Assembly (NCBI GenBank): GCA_034620365.1
Contig: JAQGEQ010000003.1
Location: 186,001-250,000 of the forward strand
Direction of reading: 5' to 3'
Source: Pegea sp. RAD2-039
Taxonomy: Eukaryota; Chordata; Thaliacea; Salpida; Salpidae
DNA length: 64,000 bases
Shown here: in pieces, positions 26,338-38,101 of the stretch
Numbering within the stretch: position 1 is the first letter of the stretch
Layout: each line of letters begins with the position of its first letter
Notes under the pieces: model-generated
Told to the model about the DNA's origin: nothing
Database searches by the model: none
Seen by the model: only the letters and a program-made list of their open reading frames with translations
Program-made: the position numbers and the translations under genes

Positions 26338-28151
26338 ATGGTTGCAACGTGAGTATTTTTATTTATTAATCTAAAAGTTTTTAAATTTTCAGTAGATTTA
26401 GATTTAAAGTTGTTTATTCATTTTGTTGGTGATAGAAAATTATTTGAAATTTCCTCAATTTATGGTTTTTCTTGCAAAATTTTGCCAAAACTTTTATTTT
26501 TATCAATTACATAATTAGATTTAGATTGATTAGCTCTTTTTATTCTGTTATATTTTTTATCTGATGCTTAATTTATAAATATTCTTTGTTTAATTGTTTA
26601 TTTTTAACATATATAAATTTTCTTTATCTTTTTACCTTTGTATTTAATTTAAAATGATTTATAATTTTATCATATAAAGTTTTTAGACTTTGATTTATTT
26701 TTAAAAATGATAATTTTATTGTAATCAAAATATTTCTTATTTAATGTTTTGTCTTTTAGATAATTATAAATTTATTTTTTAAAGAAAAGGCTTTTTTGTC
26801 AAAGTTTTTGCTTTTTATTTAATTTTTTAGTTTCTGGTATTTTGTTAAATTTTCTTTTTTGCTAAGTAACTGCTTTCAATTTACTAATTTTATTTTTTCA
26901 AGTTAAGACTTTGATTGATAAATACTTTATATTTTTTAACTTTTAAATATATATTTTATTAATATATAATTATTAGTATAATCTCTTTTTTATGATTATA
27001 TAAGTTTTAAATTTAGTAATTACAATTTGGTATTTTTTATACATTTTAAAGCTACTAATATTATATAAATTTATTTTTGGTTAAAATTAAACTTTTTTAT
27101 TTTTATATTTGTTGATTATTTCATTTATGTCAATTGTGAATCTAAACATGAAAATTAGCTTCAGTTTTAAATACCTTGCCCCATATTAAACATTTTATAT
27201 ATTTCAAATACTCAGTATCTGATAAATATTTCGAGTTCTATTGTTTCAAGTTTTTATTTTGCAGAAAACAGCTACCAAGAGTTCCGGAATCTCTTCTTAA
27301 ACGAAGAAAAGAGTATCAAGCCATCAAGGCAAAAGCTGCTCAGGCTGCAATTCTTCAAAAAAAGGTTTGCTGTCTCCAATTATAATCTCAAAACTCAACT
27401 ATTTGTTTTATTAAAAGAAAAATAAGGAAAAGAGGAAGTTGATCTTCAAGCGAGCTGAACAGTACATTAAAGAGTATTGTCACAAAGAAAGAGAAGGTCT
27501 TCGCTTGAATAGAATGGCTCGTCAGCATGGCAACTTTTATGTTCCTTCTGAACCAAAACTGGCTTTCGTAATCAGAATCCGTGGTATTAACCAGATTAAT
27601 CCACAAGCCAGAAAAGTGATGCAATTGTTAAGACTTCGACAAATCAACAACGGTGTCTTCATCAAGCTCAATAAAGCAACTCTGCAAATGTTAAGAATTG
27701 CAGAACCTTATCTAGCTTGGGGGTAATAACTCGCAGTATACAAGAAGTTACAACTTTATTTATATCATCTAATGCAGTGAACCAAATTTGAAGACTGTCC
27801 GTGAGTTGATTTACAAACGTGGTCATGGAAAGGTTAACAAGCAACGTAAACCTCTTTCTGATAATAGCATCATTGAAGGAGTCTTGGGTTTGTATTTCAC
27901 TTTTAATAAAATCTTTGCAATCTCCAAATTATCTCTTTGCAGGTAAACACGACATCATCTGTATGGAAGATTTAGTTCATGAGATCTTCACTGTTGGACC
28001 CAACTTCAAGGCTGCCAGTAACTTTTTGTGGCCTTTCAAGCTGTCCCCACCTAAGGGAGGTTTCAACAAAGTTACCAATCACTTTATTGAAGGTGGTGAT
28101 TATGGTAACCGTGAAGATAAGATCAATGCTTTGATTCGTAAAATGAATTAA
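26338..28151 (+). CDS. RPL7: 60S ribosomal protein L7 (uL30)
   Basis: Five exons: 26338-26348, 27265-27364, 27418-27722, 27778-27887 and 27943-28151 (735 nt, 244 aa; vertebrate L7 is about 248). The start is ATG GTT GCA AC in a tiny first exon, a layout typical of ribosomal protein genes. Signature stretches include [14 protein letters not shown] near the N-terminus, [53 protein letters not shown] and the C-terminal [20 protein letters not shown]7 is a structural protein of the large cytosolic subunit bound to 5S/25-28S rRNA. The N-terminal basic tail is somewhat shorter than in vertebrates. Intron 1 (916 nt) is strongly T-rich on the coding strand. AATAAA at 28173-28178 is a good poly(A) signal. 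A possible splice acceptor (TTCTTTTAG) lies in the leader just upstream of the ATG. Confidence 0.98.
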
Positions 28152-29332
28152 ATAAAATTTAAAATAATTTTCAATAAAGTTTTCTTTACTACTTTCGTTT
28201 CTTACAACTTAGCTTAGTCAGGGGTTCGAATCAATTTTTAGAATATATTGAGAGTAGTGTTTTGTTATCTTTAACATAAAAAGAACCATCAATTTCCACT
28301 CTGAAAACAGCTAGTGAAGTTAGTGAGAAGATGATATATTTGTATTAACAAATGTTGAGCTTGAAAATCAGTTATTACATCATTAGTAAACATTTAATGT
28401 CAAGTAGAATCAACTTCAATATTTTCTAATTGTTTCAGCGATATTTTTCCCCAAAAAATTTATTTTGAAAATCTACATTTTGGAGCAAAATCTGCTACTA
28501 TTTTAAAAATGTGATTTTGTTGAAATTGAATAATTCTTTAAAAATTTATAAAAAATACTCGATATTGAATAAAACAATTTTGTAACAATATACTTTAAAA
28601 AATGCTCAACAATCTGGTAGTATCAATACAATCACTAAAGACATTAATCACAAGATGTTCCTGTTCAAAATAGAAGTCAATAAACCACTGTTTCTTTGCT
28701 ACTAACTTTTAAGTATCTTTTTTACTAAAGCCTCTACAAACCATAGTTCTCACTGTTTAAGAGTTCGTAAGGCACTCTGTGTTTTTAGAGCTTATTGAAA
28801 TATATTTGTTGTTTAACTACAACCTGCTTCTATGATATTTTGGTTACCACCAAACACTTAAAAAGGGCTTGATGATTAATTGAAACGTTGCATCAAGAGC
28901 TATATGGGTTAAAAGACAAACTTCATTTCAAATCTTACTTCCTAACATTTGATTATTCAAATTAAACTTTCATTTAAAGTTTTAATTAAAAGTTTAAAGC
29001 ATCATCAACATTGCATTGCCATAGAGTTTTTCAAATTACAACAAAGCTACAAGATTCACAAATAAAATCCAATCTTAAGATTGAAGCTAATAAAAAGTTT
29101 TACTTTTAATAAAAAGTTGAGATAAATATTTTTGAAACAACTCTTTCTTTAATAAACCAAAAAATATGAAACTTTGTTGACATACTTTAAGAAAACCAAG
29201 CTAACAGCAGATTTATACAGAGAAACAGTCTGCTAAGATTCAACATTTAGTTTTTTAAGTACTTTCAAGAGAAGATTATTGAAACAAACATAAAAGTGAG
29301 GAAAATATCCCGCGAGAAAAACTTCTTTAATT
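28152..29332. other. convergent intergenic region between RPL7 and SDHA
   Basis: Contains the RPL7 poly(A) signal (28173-28178) and the 3' flank of SDHA. A perfect pol III box-B-like string GGTTCGAATC occurs near 28222 without a recognisable box A or cloverleaf. No coding exon was seen. Confidence 0.6.
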
Positions 29333-32017
29333 TTAATAAGAACGAATAGCAGGTGGAACTTGACTACATTCCTCTGCGTCTAATGTTTCGTCAATTACAG
29401 GTCTGTAAGCTAACTCAGTCTAAAAAAAAATAAAGTAATTAATAGTAGAATGTGATGTGCAGAAAACTACTCACTTTGCCAGTTTCCTCACTGTAATAAC
29501 TTAACGTGTGTTTACGCCAATGATCATTAATACCTTTCTTTTGTTGTCCTTCTAATGGTTTGCTGTAATCGAACTCATCCATTCTTTCCTGAAAAGATTC
29601 CTACTTGATTTGAATCATGATGTCACGTGACTTACTGTGAAATCCTCCCTCGCATGAGCTCCTCGGCTTTCTTTACGAGCTTCAGCGCTCACAACAGTTT
29701 GAGAAGAGTTAGAAAGAAGATTTTGTAACTCAAGTGCTTCAACTAAATCAGTGTTCCAAACCAATCCGCGGTCGAAGACCTATTTAAATGATGAATGATT
29801 TGAAGGAGATTAGAAGAGGAAAAACCTTGATATCATCAAGTTGTTGAATAGTAGATTCCATCAAATCAACACCTTCTTTCAAAACATCGCCAGTTCGGAA
29901 CACAGCGGCGTTATTTTGCATAATTCGTTGCATTTCGTTTCTTATTTCAGAAGTAGTTGTTGATCCGTTCGAATTTCTGATCTTGTCCAAATTAGCAACT
30001 GATTTCTCACCAGCATTCTAAAACAAACTCAATTAATCAATTTTATTATCAACAAATGGTCCAACTGACCGGACTAAGCTCTCCAATTTGGTCTCCTGGA
30101 CAGTTTTCTTCGGTAATTGTCATAGCACAAGCCCTACCAAATACCACCAAATCAAGAAGTGAATTTGCCCCAAGTCTATTGGCCCCGTGGACACTGGCAC
30201 AAGCTGCCTCACCACATGAGTACAAGCCTTTTACGACCACGTCCTTGTCTTCTTCGCAGTCATAGTAGATGACCTGGACATGAACTTATTAGTGGACTAG
30301 TACTAGTCCTAACTAACATCACCTGTCCCTTGTAGTTAGTTGGGATACCGCCCATGTTGTAATGGACAGTTGGTAGGACAGGGATTGGTTCCCGCGTCAC
30401 ATCAACTCCGGCAAAGATTTGAGCAGTTTCTGAAATTCCGGGGAGTCTTTGAGCTAACTGTTCGCTGGGAAGATGATGAAGTTGGAGGTAGACATGATCC
30501 TGTTGAGAAAGGAAGAGTGAATAAGATATAGATGATGTTGAAGGAGTACCTTGTTAGGACCACAACCACGACCTTCTCGAATCTCTAATGTCATTGATCG
30601 CGAAACAACATCACGTGATGCAAGATCTTTAGCAGTAGGAGCGTATCTGGAAGATGAAGATGAGGATTTGGGATGATAAGTGATTAAGTTACCTTTCCAT
30701 GAATCTTTCACCTTCGGAGTTAATCAAATAACCTCCTTCACCTCGACAACCTTCAGTAATCAGGCAACCCGCTCCGTAGATACCAGTTGGATGGAACTGT
30801 ACAAACTCCATATCTTGGTTTGGGAGTCCTGCCCTACTAATCATAGCTGTCCCATCACCTGTACAAGTGTGGGCCGATGTACAACTGAAGTAAGCACGTC
30901 CATAACCACTAAATAATATTCAAATGTTATCTGAGAAATTATTGAAGAGATTGTAGAAGACTCACCCAGTGGCTAGGACTGTGTTCTTGGCTCTAATTCG
31001 GTGTAAAGAACCATCCTCAAGATTAAATGCGAGGACTCCTCGACATTCACCATCTTCCATTAATAAATCCATCGAAAAATACTCGATAAAATAATCAGTG
31101 TTGAAAGCAAGTGACTAAAAAATCAATCGACAATCACGTGTTTATCAATCAACCAATCAAAAAGTAGCAAAAAAACATACTCTTCCATATAAGGTATGAA
31201 GAAGTGAATGACCTGTCCTATCAGCCACACAACAGCAACGATGTGCCTGACCACCTTTTCCATATTTCAAACTTTGACCACCAAAGGCTCGTTGGTAGAT
31301 ACGACCTTCAGGGGTGCGACTAAAGGGCATTCCATAGTTCTCAAGCTTTAATGAGGGAATAAATTAAACTAGAAGTGATATGAGGTGATTTTAAACCTCT
31401 ATAACAGCTGCGGGAGCTTCTCTAGTCATGTAGTGAATAGCATCTTGATCACCTAACCAATCTGAACCTTTTACTGTATCATACCTGTTTAATCATTATT
31501 AAAAAATGAAAATTAAGTAAAAGTGATAAACAAACATGTGCCATTTCCATTCGTCTTCTTCCATATTACCCAACGCAGCATTAATTCCACCCTATGACAA
31601 ACTGTTCAGCTCATTTATTCAGAAGATGTTGATACTCTACCTGAGCAGCTACAGTATGTGATCTTGTTGGAAACAATTTAGTGACACAAGCAGTTTTGAA
31701 GCCTGCTTCTGAAAGTCCAAAAGCTGCTCGTAAACCTGCCCCACCTGCTCCTACAACAACTGCATCATATGTATGATCATATACTTTGTAATCAGAGATA
31801 TTAGATTGCTTCACGCTCTGTTGGTTACGAGAAGTCACATGATATGATCTCTGGTTGATACAGGATTTCAAACCCTAAAAAATATTCTTGGTTGTTCAAC
31901 TTATATAATTGTTATTGAAAGTAAAGGATTTAATAATTAAATATCAAAATAACTTACCAAATTTTTCGAGAGAGTTGAATATGGTAATGATGTAATTCTT
32001 GTCAAAACAGAATTCAT
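29333..32017 (-). CDS. SDHA: succinate dehydrogenase flavoprotein subunit, mitochondrial
   Basis: Fourteen exons: 31958-32017, 31641-31874, 31536-31591, 31397-31484, 31181-31345, 30966-31114, 30693-30908, 30550-30646, 30323-30499, 30070-30273, 29826-30017, 29636-29779, 29475-29588 and 29333-29419. They sum to 1983 nt, 660 aa (human 664). The N-terminus is a basic, Ser-rich mitochondrial presequence. The FAD dinucleotide fold shows GAGGAG (62-67). SHTVAAQGG carries the His that binds FAD covalently (H93). Active-site segments HPTGIYG (H290) and CRGEGG (R306) are intact, and the protein ends in PPAIRSY. The enzyme oxidises succinate to fumarate and passes electrons to the iron-sulfur subunit of complex II on the matrix side of the inner membrane. 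Introns are short (about 45-70 nt). No sign of decay. Confidence 0.99.
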
Positions 32018-34157
32018 AATGAAACCAAAAAAACTTTTTAAAATAAGAACTATAAAAAGAAAATAACTATTTCATTACAAGTAATGAAATAAAATAATTT
32101 TCTCTAAACAAAATTCAATATATAAAGTTAAGAATACTTTATTAGGTATGTAGCATTAACAAATTTAATTATACAAATATATAAAATATTTTCTGATATA
32201 TGTTATCACTTGATTTTATTATTAACTATTTATAAATAATAATAAAAAACCAAATTACTTTAATAATTTTAACTCTTATCATTAATTACTCTAAATAAAA
32301 CTAAACCTAATAACCATTAACTTTCTTTAATATGATTATTTTAAGTTTAAAAAAATTAAAATTTATTTGAAAAAAATATTCTAAATAATCAATTTTAACA
32401 TAAAAATGATACTAATTGAAGTAATATAGTCTAAAATTATAAAACTTATAGAAATATAAACTTCATAACTAATCTTTAGAAAGTATTCTTTTTTAACTCT
32501 TAAAAACCTCTAATGAGTAAACAGATTAACGTTTTGTAAAAAGTAGTAAATACTACATTAGATAATTGATTAAACTTGTTTAAAGAACTATTTATAATAT
32601 TTATTTATAAAATAAATTTAATTTGAAACCCTAAGGAAAAAAATATTACAAATTTTCCAAATTTATTTACTACTAAAAATTATTTGAAATATAAAACAAA
32701 TAATAAATAGTTTTTTTGTAATTCATAAAAAGTTAGAGATACTTTTATCGAAAAAAGCTATATGTAGTTTAAAGATAAATTTCAAAATCAAAATGTTCCA
32801 TTAAAAAAATAAAAACTTTCTTTAACTTCAAATAACATTTTTGTTTAAAAGATGTATACATTAACTTGAGCTTGAAACTCACAAATGTTATTACTGAAGA
32901 TTTCTAGCAAAATACTTAATTATAAAAGCTGTAATGGGATGAGTAGATAAAAAATGATCAATTCCAAACTTAAAGGTTACTGAACGATTTTATTTAGCAA
33001 AAAATTGATAACACAATGTTGTGTAATCGTAAAGTAACAATTTTCAAAAACAGCCAGAATGTTCCGTTTAATTATATAAGATAAATAAGAAAATTAAGTT
33101 ATCATAAAATGATAGTATGAAAGACAAAAAATAATACAAGTAGTTAGAATAAAATAATATAAGTAGTAGACTTATGAATAAGTTGACTGTCGATAATGAC
33201 GGACGTCTTTACTTAAGATGATTTAGCTTTTAATACCTTCTATAAGAATTATATTTATGTTACAAATTTATTTGTTATAATAAATGCGAAGGAGGGTGCC
33301 TAAAAAGGGCACATCTTGCCACCATAGTACCAGATAAGTTGGTAAAAGTTTCACATACAGCACGAAGATTTAGGAAAAGCTATTTGTCTTTATCAGTAGA
33401 TTGATATGTGAATACTATTCGACTAATATTATCATACCAAAAAGAATTTGTGTCATGCAAACATCGTAGTTGATTACTGGTACTTCCTAATGTGCTCAAA
33501 TTATTTAGATTCTTACATTTAACAAACAAGAATATTGATAAAAAATTTAAATAAATAAAAGAATTTAGAAATAATTTTAATATATAAAATTTGCAATAAG
33601 CAAGCAGCAACTCTATACCCAATATAAAAAATAGTTTTAATTTTAATCTATCTAATTTGGAAACATTTGAAATTTTCTGAATTTATTTCTACAAAATCTT
33701 CCAAAATTTAAGTAGTTTGTCATCATACCCTGTTTACTGGAAGTATATACGGTCGCCGAAAAGTATAAACTTTCTTACAATGATTAGCTAACTTAGTTGT
33801 CAGAAAACATCAGCTTTTTATGAGTTATAAGTTCATCAGTAATTTCAACAATGTAAAGAAATTCGGAAATACTTGCTTTATAAAAAGTAATAAACTAACT
33901 AAATAAAAAGTAAGTTAAGAAAAGTAATTACTAATCAGTAATTTAATTTAGCCTCAGTAAGAGACTTATTAACAATCTACAAAACAGATTAATTCTAACA
34001 AAAATTGAATTTCTTAATTAGATTTCAACTAAATGTTTTCCTAATAAAATATCCTGAATTTAAAAAAAATAGTGGACAACACAAGAAAGATGACGTCACT
34101 GCCCACAAATTAAAAACTTATAAGGTATGATATATACCGATGAAATATCACTTGAAG
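32018..34157. other. divergent region between SDHA and U5 snRNA
   Basis: AT-rich sequence carrying the SDHA promoter, a 54-bp repeat copy at 33267-33320 and, 60-67 bp before U5, a perfect TGACGTCA (34091-34098) in the zone where snRNA promoter elements normally lie. A minus-strand ORF at 33380-33622 has no recognisable domain and is treated as chance or element debris. Confidence 0.5.
33267..33320 (+). repeat. dispersed 54-bp repeat, copy 1
   Basis: About 85% identical to 38048-38101, the tail of the tRNA-headed element. The shared core is GAAGGAGGGTGCCTAAA followed by a GCAC arm. It can fold as the stem GTGCC/GGCAC around TAAAAAG. It may be a 3'-truncated SINE copy or a small independent element. 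Confidence 0.75.
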
Positions 34158-34284
34158 TTACTCTGGCCTCAGTTCAGTTCACGAATGAATCTTTCGCCTT
34201 TTACTAAAGATTTCCGTGGATTGGGGCAAAACAATGAGTCTTAATTAGTTTTTTGCTGGACCTGTAGCTATTAGGCGCGGGTCT
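34158..34284 (+). ncRNA. U5 snRNA: U5 spliceosomal snRNA
   Basis: The invariant U5 loop I region is present word for word: the stem strand AATCTTTCGCCTTTTACTA continues into AAGATTTCCGTGGA. The 5' end (TTACTCTGG) matches the usual ATACTCTGG start. An Sm site AGTTTTTTG lies near 34248, followed by a 3' stem-loop GACCTG/CGGGTC. U5 binds exon ends at both splice sites in the tri-snRNP. The exact ends are estimated to a few bases. A TGACGTCA sits about 60 bp upstream, where a PSE-type element would be expected. Confidence 0.96.
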
Positions 34285-34928
34285 TCTTTTACTTCAATAA
34301 TAGGTTACGCAAGACGTGCGGAGTACACGATTGTTAATATCGTGTTAACGCAATACTGCGTTTGCTAAAGAGCTACTGAAAAATGCTGACACAATACAGT
34401 AAGTTAGTAGTATTGCTTATGTTTCTGTAACCATCGCGTTTGCCGCTATATTTATTTTTGTAGATATTAAAAAGAATTTTTGAATTACGTAGTTGAATGA
34501 ACTTTTTTATTCATTGCTTATTATTAGGCTTACAACTTTGATAGGTTTTCTGCAAACTCTAATCAAGCTGTGACCATTGATCCTGTAACCTAAGCATTCT
34601 ATCTATCGAGAATTTGCTTATCAGTTGAAATAGATTAGGAAGACTCCAATTAATTTCAAAAGTTTAAGCTTCAGTTGTGCTGCTATTGTTACTGGCTGCT
34701 TATCATGTAAAACTATTGACGTCACTCAATGAAGTTGCCTACTTTAATAAGCTAACTAAGAAGTTTTCAAATATCTCGATCAGTAGTTTAATTTCAATCA
34801 GACGAAAGCTTTTTAAAGTAAAAAGTTAATTAAAATATTAAAAAATAAATAAATTAGTCGAGTCTGAAGGATAAATTTGGACATTTTTAAGAATTAGGAC
34901 AAAAAGATTTTCATCAGAATCTTTAAGA
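34285..34928. other. region between U5 snRNA and the 3' end of MTRR
   Basis: No gene. Shortly after U5 there are small hairpins (CGATTGTTAATATCG near 34328 and ACGCAATACTGCGT near 34348) in a moderately GC-richer stretch. A perfect TGACGTCA lies at 34717-34724. Confidence 0.5.
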
Positions 34929-37287
34929 TCATAACCAGACATCGATCTTATATCTTCCATCTTTAACAAGTTGCTTCATCATCTCTTTACCGATGACGTC
35001 ATCAAAACAAGAGCGTACATCACGTGACATTCCAGTTGCATCACCACAAACATAGATGACACAATTACTGTTGATGACGTAATCACGGATGTCATTCTGT
35101 TGTGCTCGGATCATATCTTGAACATATCTTGGATGTTGAGGATCAGAAAAACGCGAAAAAGCGACTCTTAGCTCCATTAGTGTCCCATCGGCTTGCATCT
35201 CTTCTAAAATATCTTTGTAGATAAAGTCTTCATCTGGATGACGACATCCGAAAAAGAGTCTCGCGCTTCCCAGCTTCACGTCAGAAGTCTTTTGCATCTC
35301 GCGTCGATGAAATAGAAATCCGAGAAAGGGCGAGACCCCTGTTCCTGCTGCCACCATCATAATTGATCTTTTAGGATCTTCCGGAAGTCGAAATCCGGAA
35401 GTCAATCTCTTTTGCATCTCAACAATTGAGTCACGCTTGAGTGAACTCAAATAAGAAGTGCAGAGACCGCGACGCGATGAACGTCGATTAGCTTCGAGAG
35501 GAAAATCGACTGATGAGAAAGCAAAGACGAAATCTGAAGACACACAAGCTCCGACGGAATAACTTCGAGTCTTTAAAGGAGGGAGATGTTGTAAAAGTGT
35601 TTCAAATTGAGGTTGACACGAAGGAAAGTTGTAGAGAATGTCAGTGATGTTCAAGTGAGGAAGACGAATGAATTTGGTGAAGTCTTCCGAACCTTCGCGA
35701 CTACTTAATTCAAAAAGTCTTTGCCTTTCCTCTTCATTAACTGTTGTATCCGCTAGGTGGCGCAGAACGATTTTTTTGGGGACTGAACGCAGTTCAAGAT
35801 GTTTAGTGAGAAGATCTCGGATTGTAGAAATCGAAGGAAGATGTTTTGGTAGTGCTCTTCCTTCAAATCCAACAATTCGTTCAATCCTGATCTTTACATC
35901 AACATCCTTATCCTTACAGACCCTTTAAAGATTAAATTAAAACAGCTGATTTCCAGAAATATTTAATCTAAGAAGCAAACCTGTTGATGAGATAATCAAC
36001 ATCATCTTGGTGATTTGGACACCGAACAGCAAATGAATCACCAGGAACATAATCAAAATATTGCGAATCATCCTTAGGAGTCAAAGTGATCTCAGTGACT
36101 TCTTTAACAGCATCTGGATTTGTCAAGACTCTTGAAGACTTTAACTTCATTTTCAAAAAATTTTCTTGTGTCTTAGAGTCTTCTGAACATCTTATGAGTT
36201 GTATGTAAGTAGTTGATAACGGAGGGAGGGTTAATTTGATGTTTTTTAGTTCTTCATTCCATATCAAGCTTTTCTTTCGAGGTTCAGTTTTTATTTTCAG
36301 GGTTTCCAATTGATTAGTTACAATTTGTATTTCAATTAAAAGAGTTTTAATTTTTTTCCACAAGTCTTCAATCCATTCATCAATTGCTTCTTCCTGATCG
36401 CCTGCATCATCTGCCAATCTTAAAGGAATGAATGGATGTGATCCACATCTTTTCAATTCTTCAAACAGCTTCTTAGGACCTCCACAAAATGTTGAGTAGT
36501 TAGAATCTCCTAATCCAAGAAGAGAAAATCTCAAGTTTTTTAATGAACTTGCTTCCTTTTTTTTCAATTTATCCACAAAACTTTTTGCATTGTCTGGAAG
36601 ATCACCATCTCCTAAAAATAAGTTTTTAGAAACATTTATAAAAAAGTGAACAATTCTGCTGACCTCCAAAGTCTGCCAACAATTTCATAAATTATATAAA
36701 AGATAGGATGTGAGATTTTGAAATAATTTTGTACAAAAACAACTAATGTCAATTAAAAAATATTAAAGTACTAAGTAATAAATTAATAAAACGTTTTAAA
36801 ACTGATTTAATTGTTTTTGTTTCAAATCTGTCTACTAAAAAGTAACTAACCTGTAGTAGAACAAATAAATACTGCTAATTTGACTTCATTAATGTTAAAA
36901 TCGTCATAATCTTTTAACTGGTGCAGTCTACAGCTGTAACCTTGAAAGATACAGTCTTCTTGAAGACTTTCTGCTATGGCTTGAGCTTGTCCTAAAATAA
37001 TTTTAAAAAGAAAACTTTAATTGTTAAATATTTAACTCAACACAAATAATTTTTAATGATCAATTTATAATTAATTATGCTAACAAAAAAACTTTTAAAT
37101 AAAAAATTATAAAATAAAAAATTGATGGTAAATATATCAAACTTGTCTAATCTTAGCGTAATTTTTAACAACTTTATCAATAACTGATATAAATTAAAAA
37201 GTAAACTAAATTACCAGTTTGAGACCCATATAAAATATAAATATCATCATTTTGAAGTTTCTTTACAATAGAATTTTCATTATTCAT
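34929..37287 (-). CDS. MTRR: methionine synthase reductase (diflavin reductase)
   Basis: Four exons: 37215-37287, 36851-36991, 35981-36611 and 34929-35922 (1839 nt, 612 aa; human about 698). The order is flavodoxin-like FMN domain, connecting/FAD domain, NADP domain. FMN loops: YGSQTG (20-25), STTGDGD (69-75) and GLGDSNYSTF (104-113). FAD: RSYS (401-404) and GLCT (434-437). NADPH: AAGTGVSPF (473-481), FFGCRHPDEDF and YVCGDATGMSRDV, with a penultimate Trp (W611) as in diflavin reductases. FPSCQPQFETLLQHLP is close to the MTRR-specific stretch and separates it from P450 reductase or NDOR1. It reactivates oxidised cob(II)alamin on methionine synthase using NADPH, in the cytosol. The linker between the FMN and FAD domains is shorter than in human. 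The large last exon is unusual among its intron-dense neighbours. Confidence 0.95.
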
Positions 37288-37603
37288 GGTACTTAGATAC
37301 TTAGAAATTCTTTAAAAAATAAATGTTAAATCAAAGCTTTTAAAGTTAAGAAACATTTTGATAAACCTGTTAATAGCTTCGTTCTATAAAATCCCCTAAC
37401 TCGAAATAGTTCAGCAATTTTATCTAATTTTCAGATTTCGTTTATAAGAAGTTTGTATGATTGAATATGATTAATATTTCAGTTTTATTGCTGCTGATTA
37501 CGAAAATTAGATATAAAATAATTCTTTAGGTTGATTTACATGCAACAATTATATTGGAGCAAATTTGGTAAATACTTACTATTATAACATTACATTGGTT
37601 TAA

Positions 37604-38101
37604 AGTCTTTTGTCCATCTGTGTGGCGAAGAGGTTATCATACCGGCCTGCCAAGCAGATGGTATTGGGTTCGATCCCAAGTAGACACATATTAGTGACAA
37701 GTCCATATAAACAAACCAGGTGAAGTCGCCTGTGCTGTAAAATGAGAAAACTTCTAGGAGACGCAAAACTCCACATTGAAAGTCGGAGTTGAAACCTCGT
37801 AGGCAGTATTCAGTGTCATTTTTGCAGCTTCTGCAACGCCAGTCTCGCAGCTGCATCAGTCCTTCTGTTTCGTTGCATAACCTGGCTGGCGTGGAGAGTG
37901 GAATTCTGCTGACTGGGCAACAGCTGGGTAAGCATAACTTCTTCCCTGGCACATATATGCATAGCCGTTCGCGGCAGAAGCGGGTTAAAAAAATTTTGCT
38001 ATCGTAATAACAATTATTTTTCTAAAATTATAGTAGTTCGATATTTATTTATTTATTACAATAAATGTGAAGGAGGGTGCCTAAAGAGAGCACCTCTCGC
38101 T
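37604..38101 (+). mobile_element. tRNA-headed SINE-like element
   Basis: A GC-rich block (near 50% by eye) in AT-rich DNA. The head contains pol III box A-like TGGCGAAGAGG (37622-37632) and box B GGTTCGATCCC (37667-37677) with a tRNA-like layout. The anticodon-loop region CCTGCCAAGC recalls tRNA-Gly(GCC), and TGTGT/ACACA can close the acceptor stem. A unique central body of about 350 bp follows. The tail, 38048-38101, recurs at 33267-33320. There is no credible protein; the minus-strand 120-codon ORF crosses the tRNA head. Target-site duplications were not identified, so both ends are approximate. Confidence 0.75.
38048..38101 (+). repeat. dispersed 54-bp repeat, copy 2 (tail of SINE-like element)
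   Basis: Matches 33267-33320 with about 8 differences. Core GAAGGAGGGTGCCTAAAG, with GGTGC/GCACC able to pair. The differences between copies include changes in the arms, but a stem is kept in both. Confidence 0.75.

Noticed and set aside
28210..28240. Perfect pol III box-B-like GGTTCGAATC, possible tRNA gene
   Set aside because: No box A or foldable cloverleaf at the right distance; probably chance or a very old relic.
33380..33622. Minus-strand 80-codon ORF
   Set aside because: AT-rich hydrophobic composition, no splice context and no recognisable domain.
37590..37952. Minus-strand 120-codon ORF, one of the longest apparent ORFs of its region
   Set aside because: It spans the tRNA-like head and body of the SINE-like element; no domain, and its length follows from the element's high GC.
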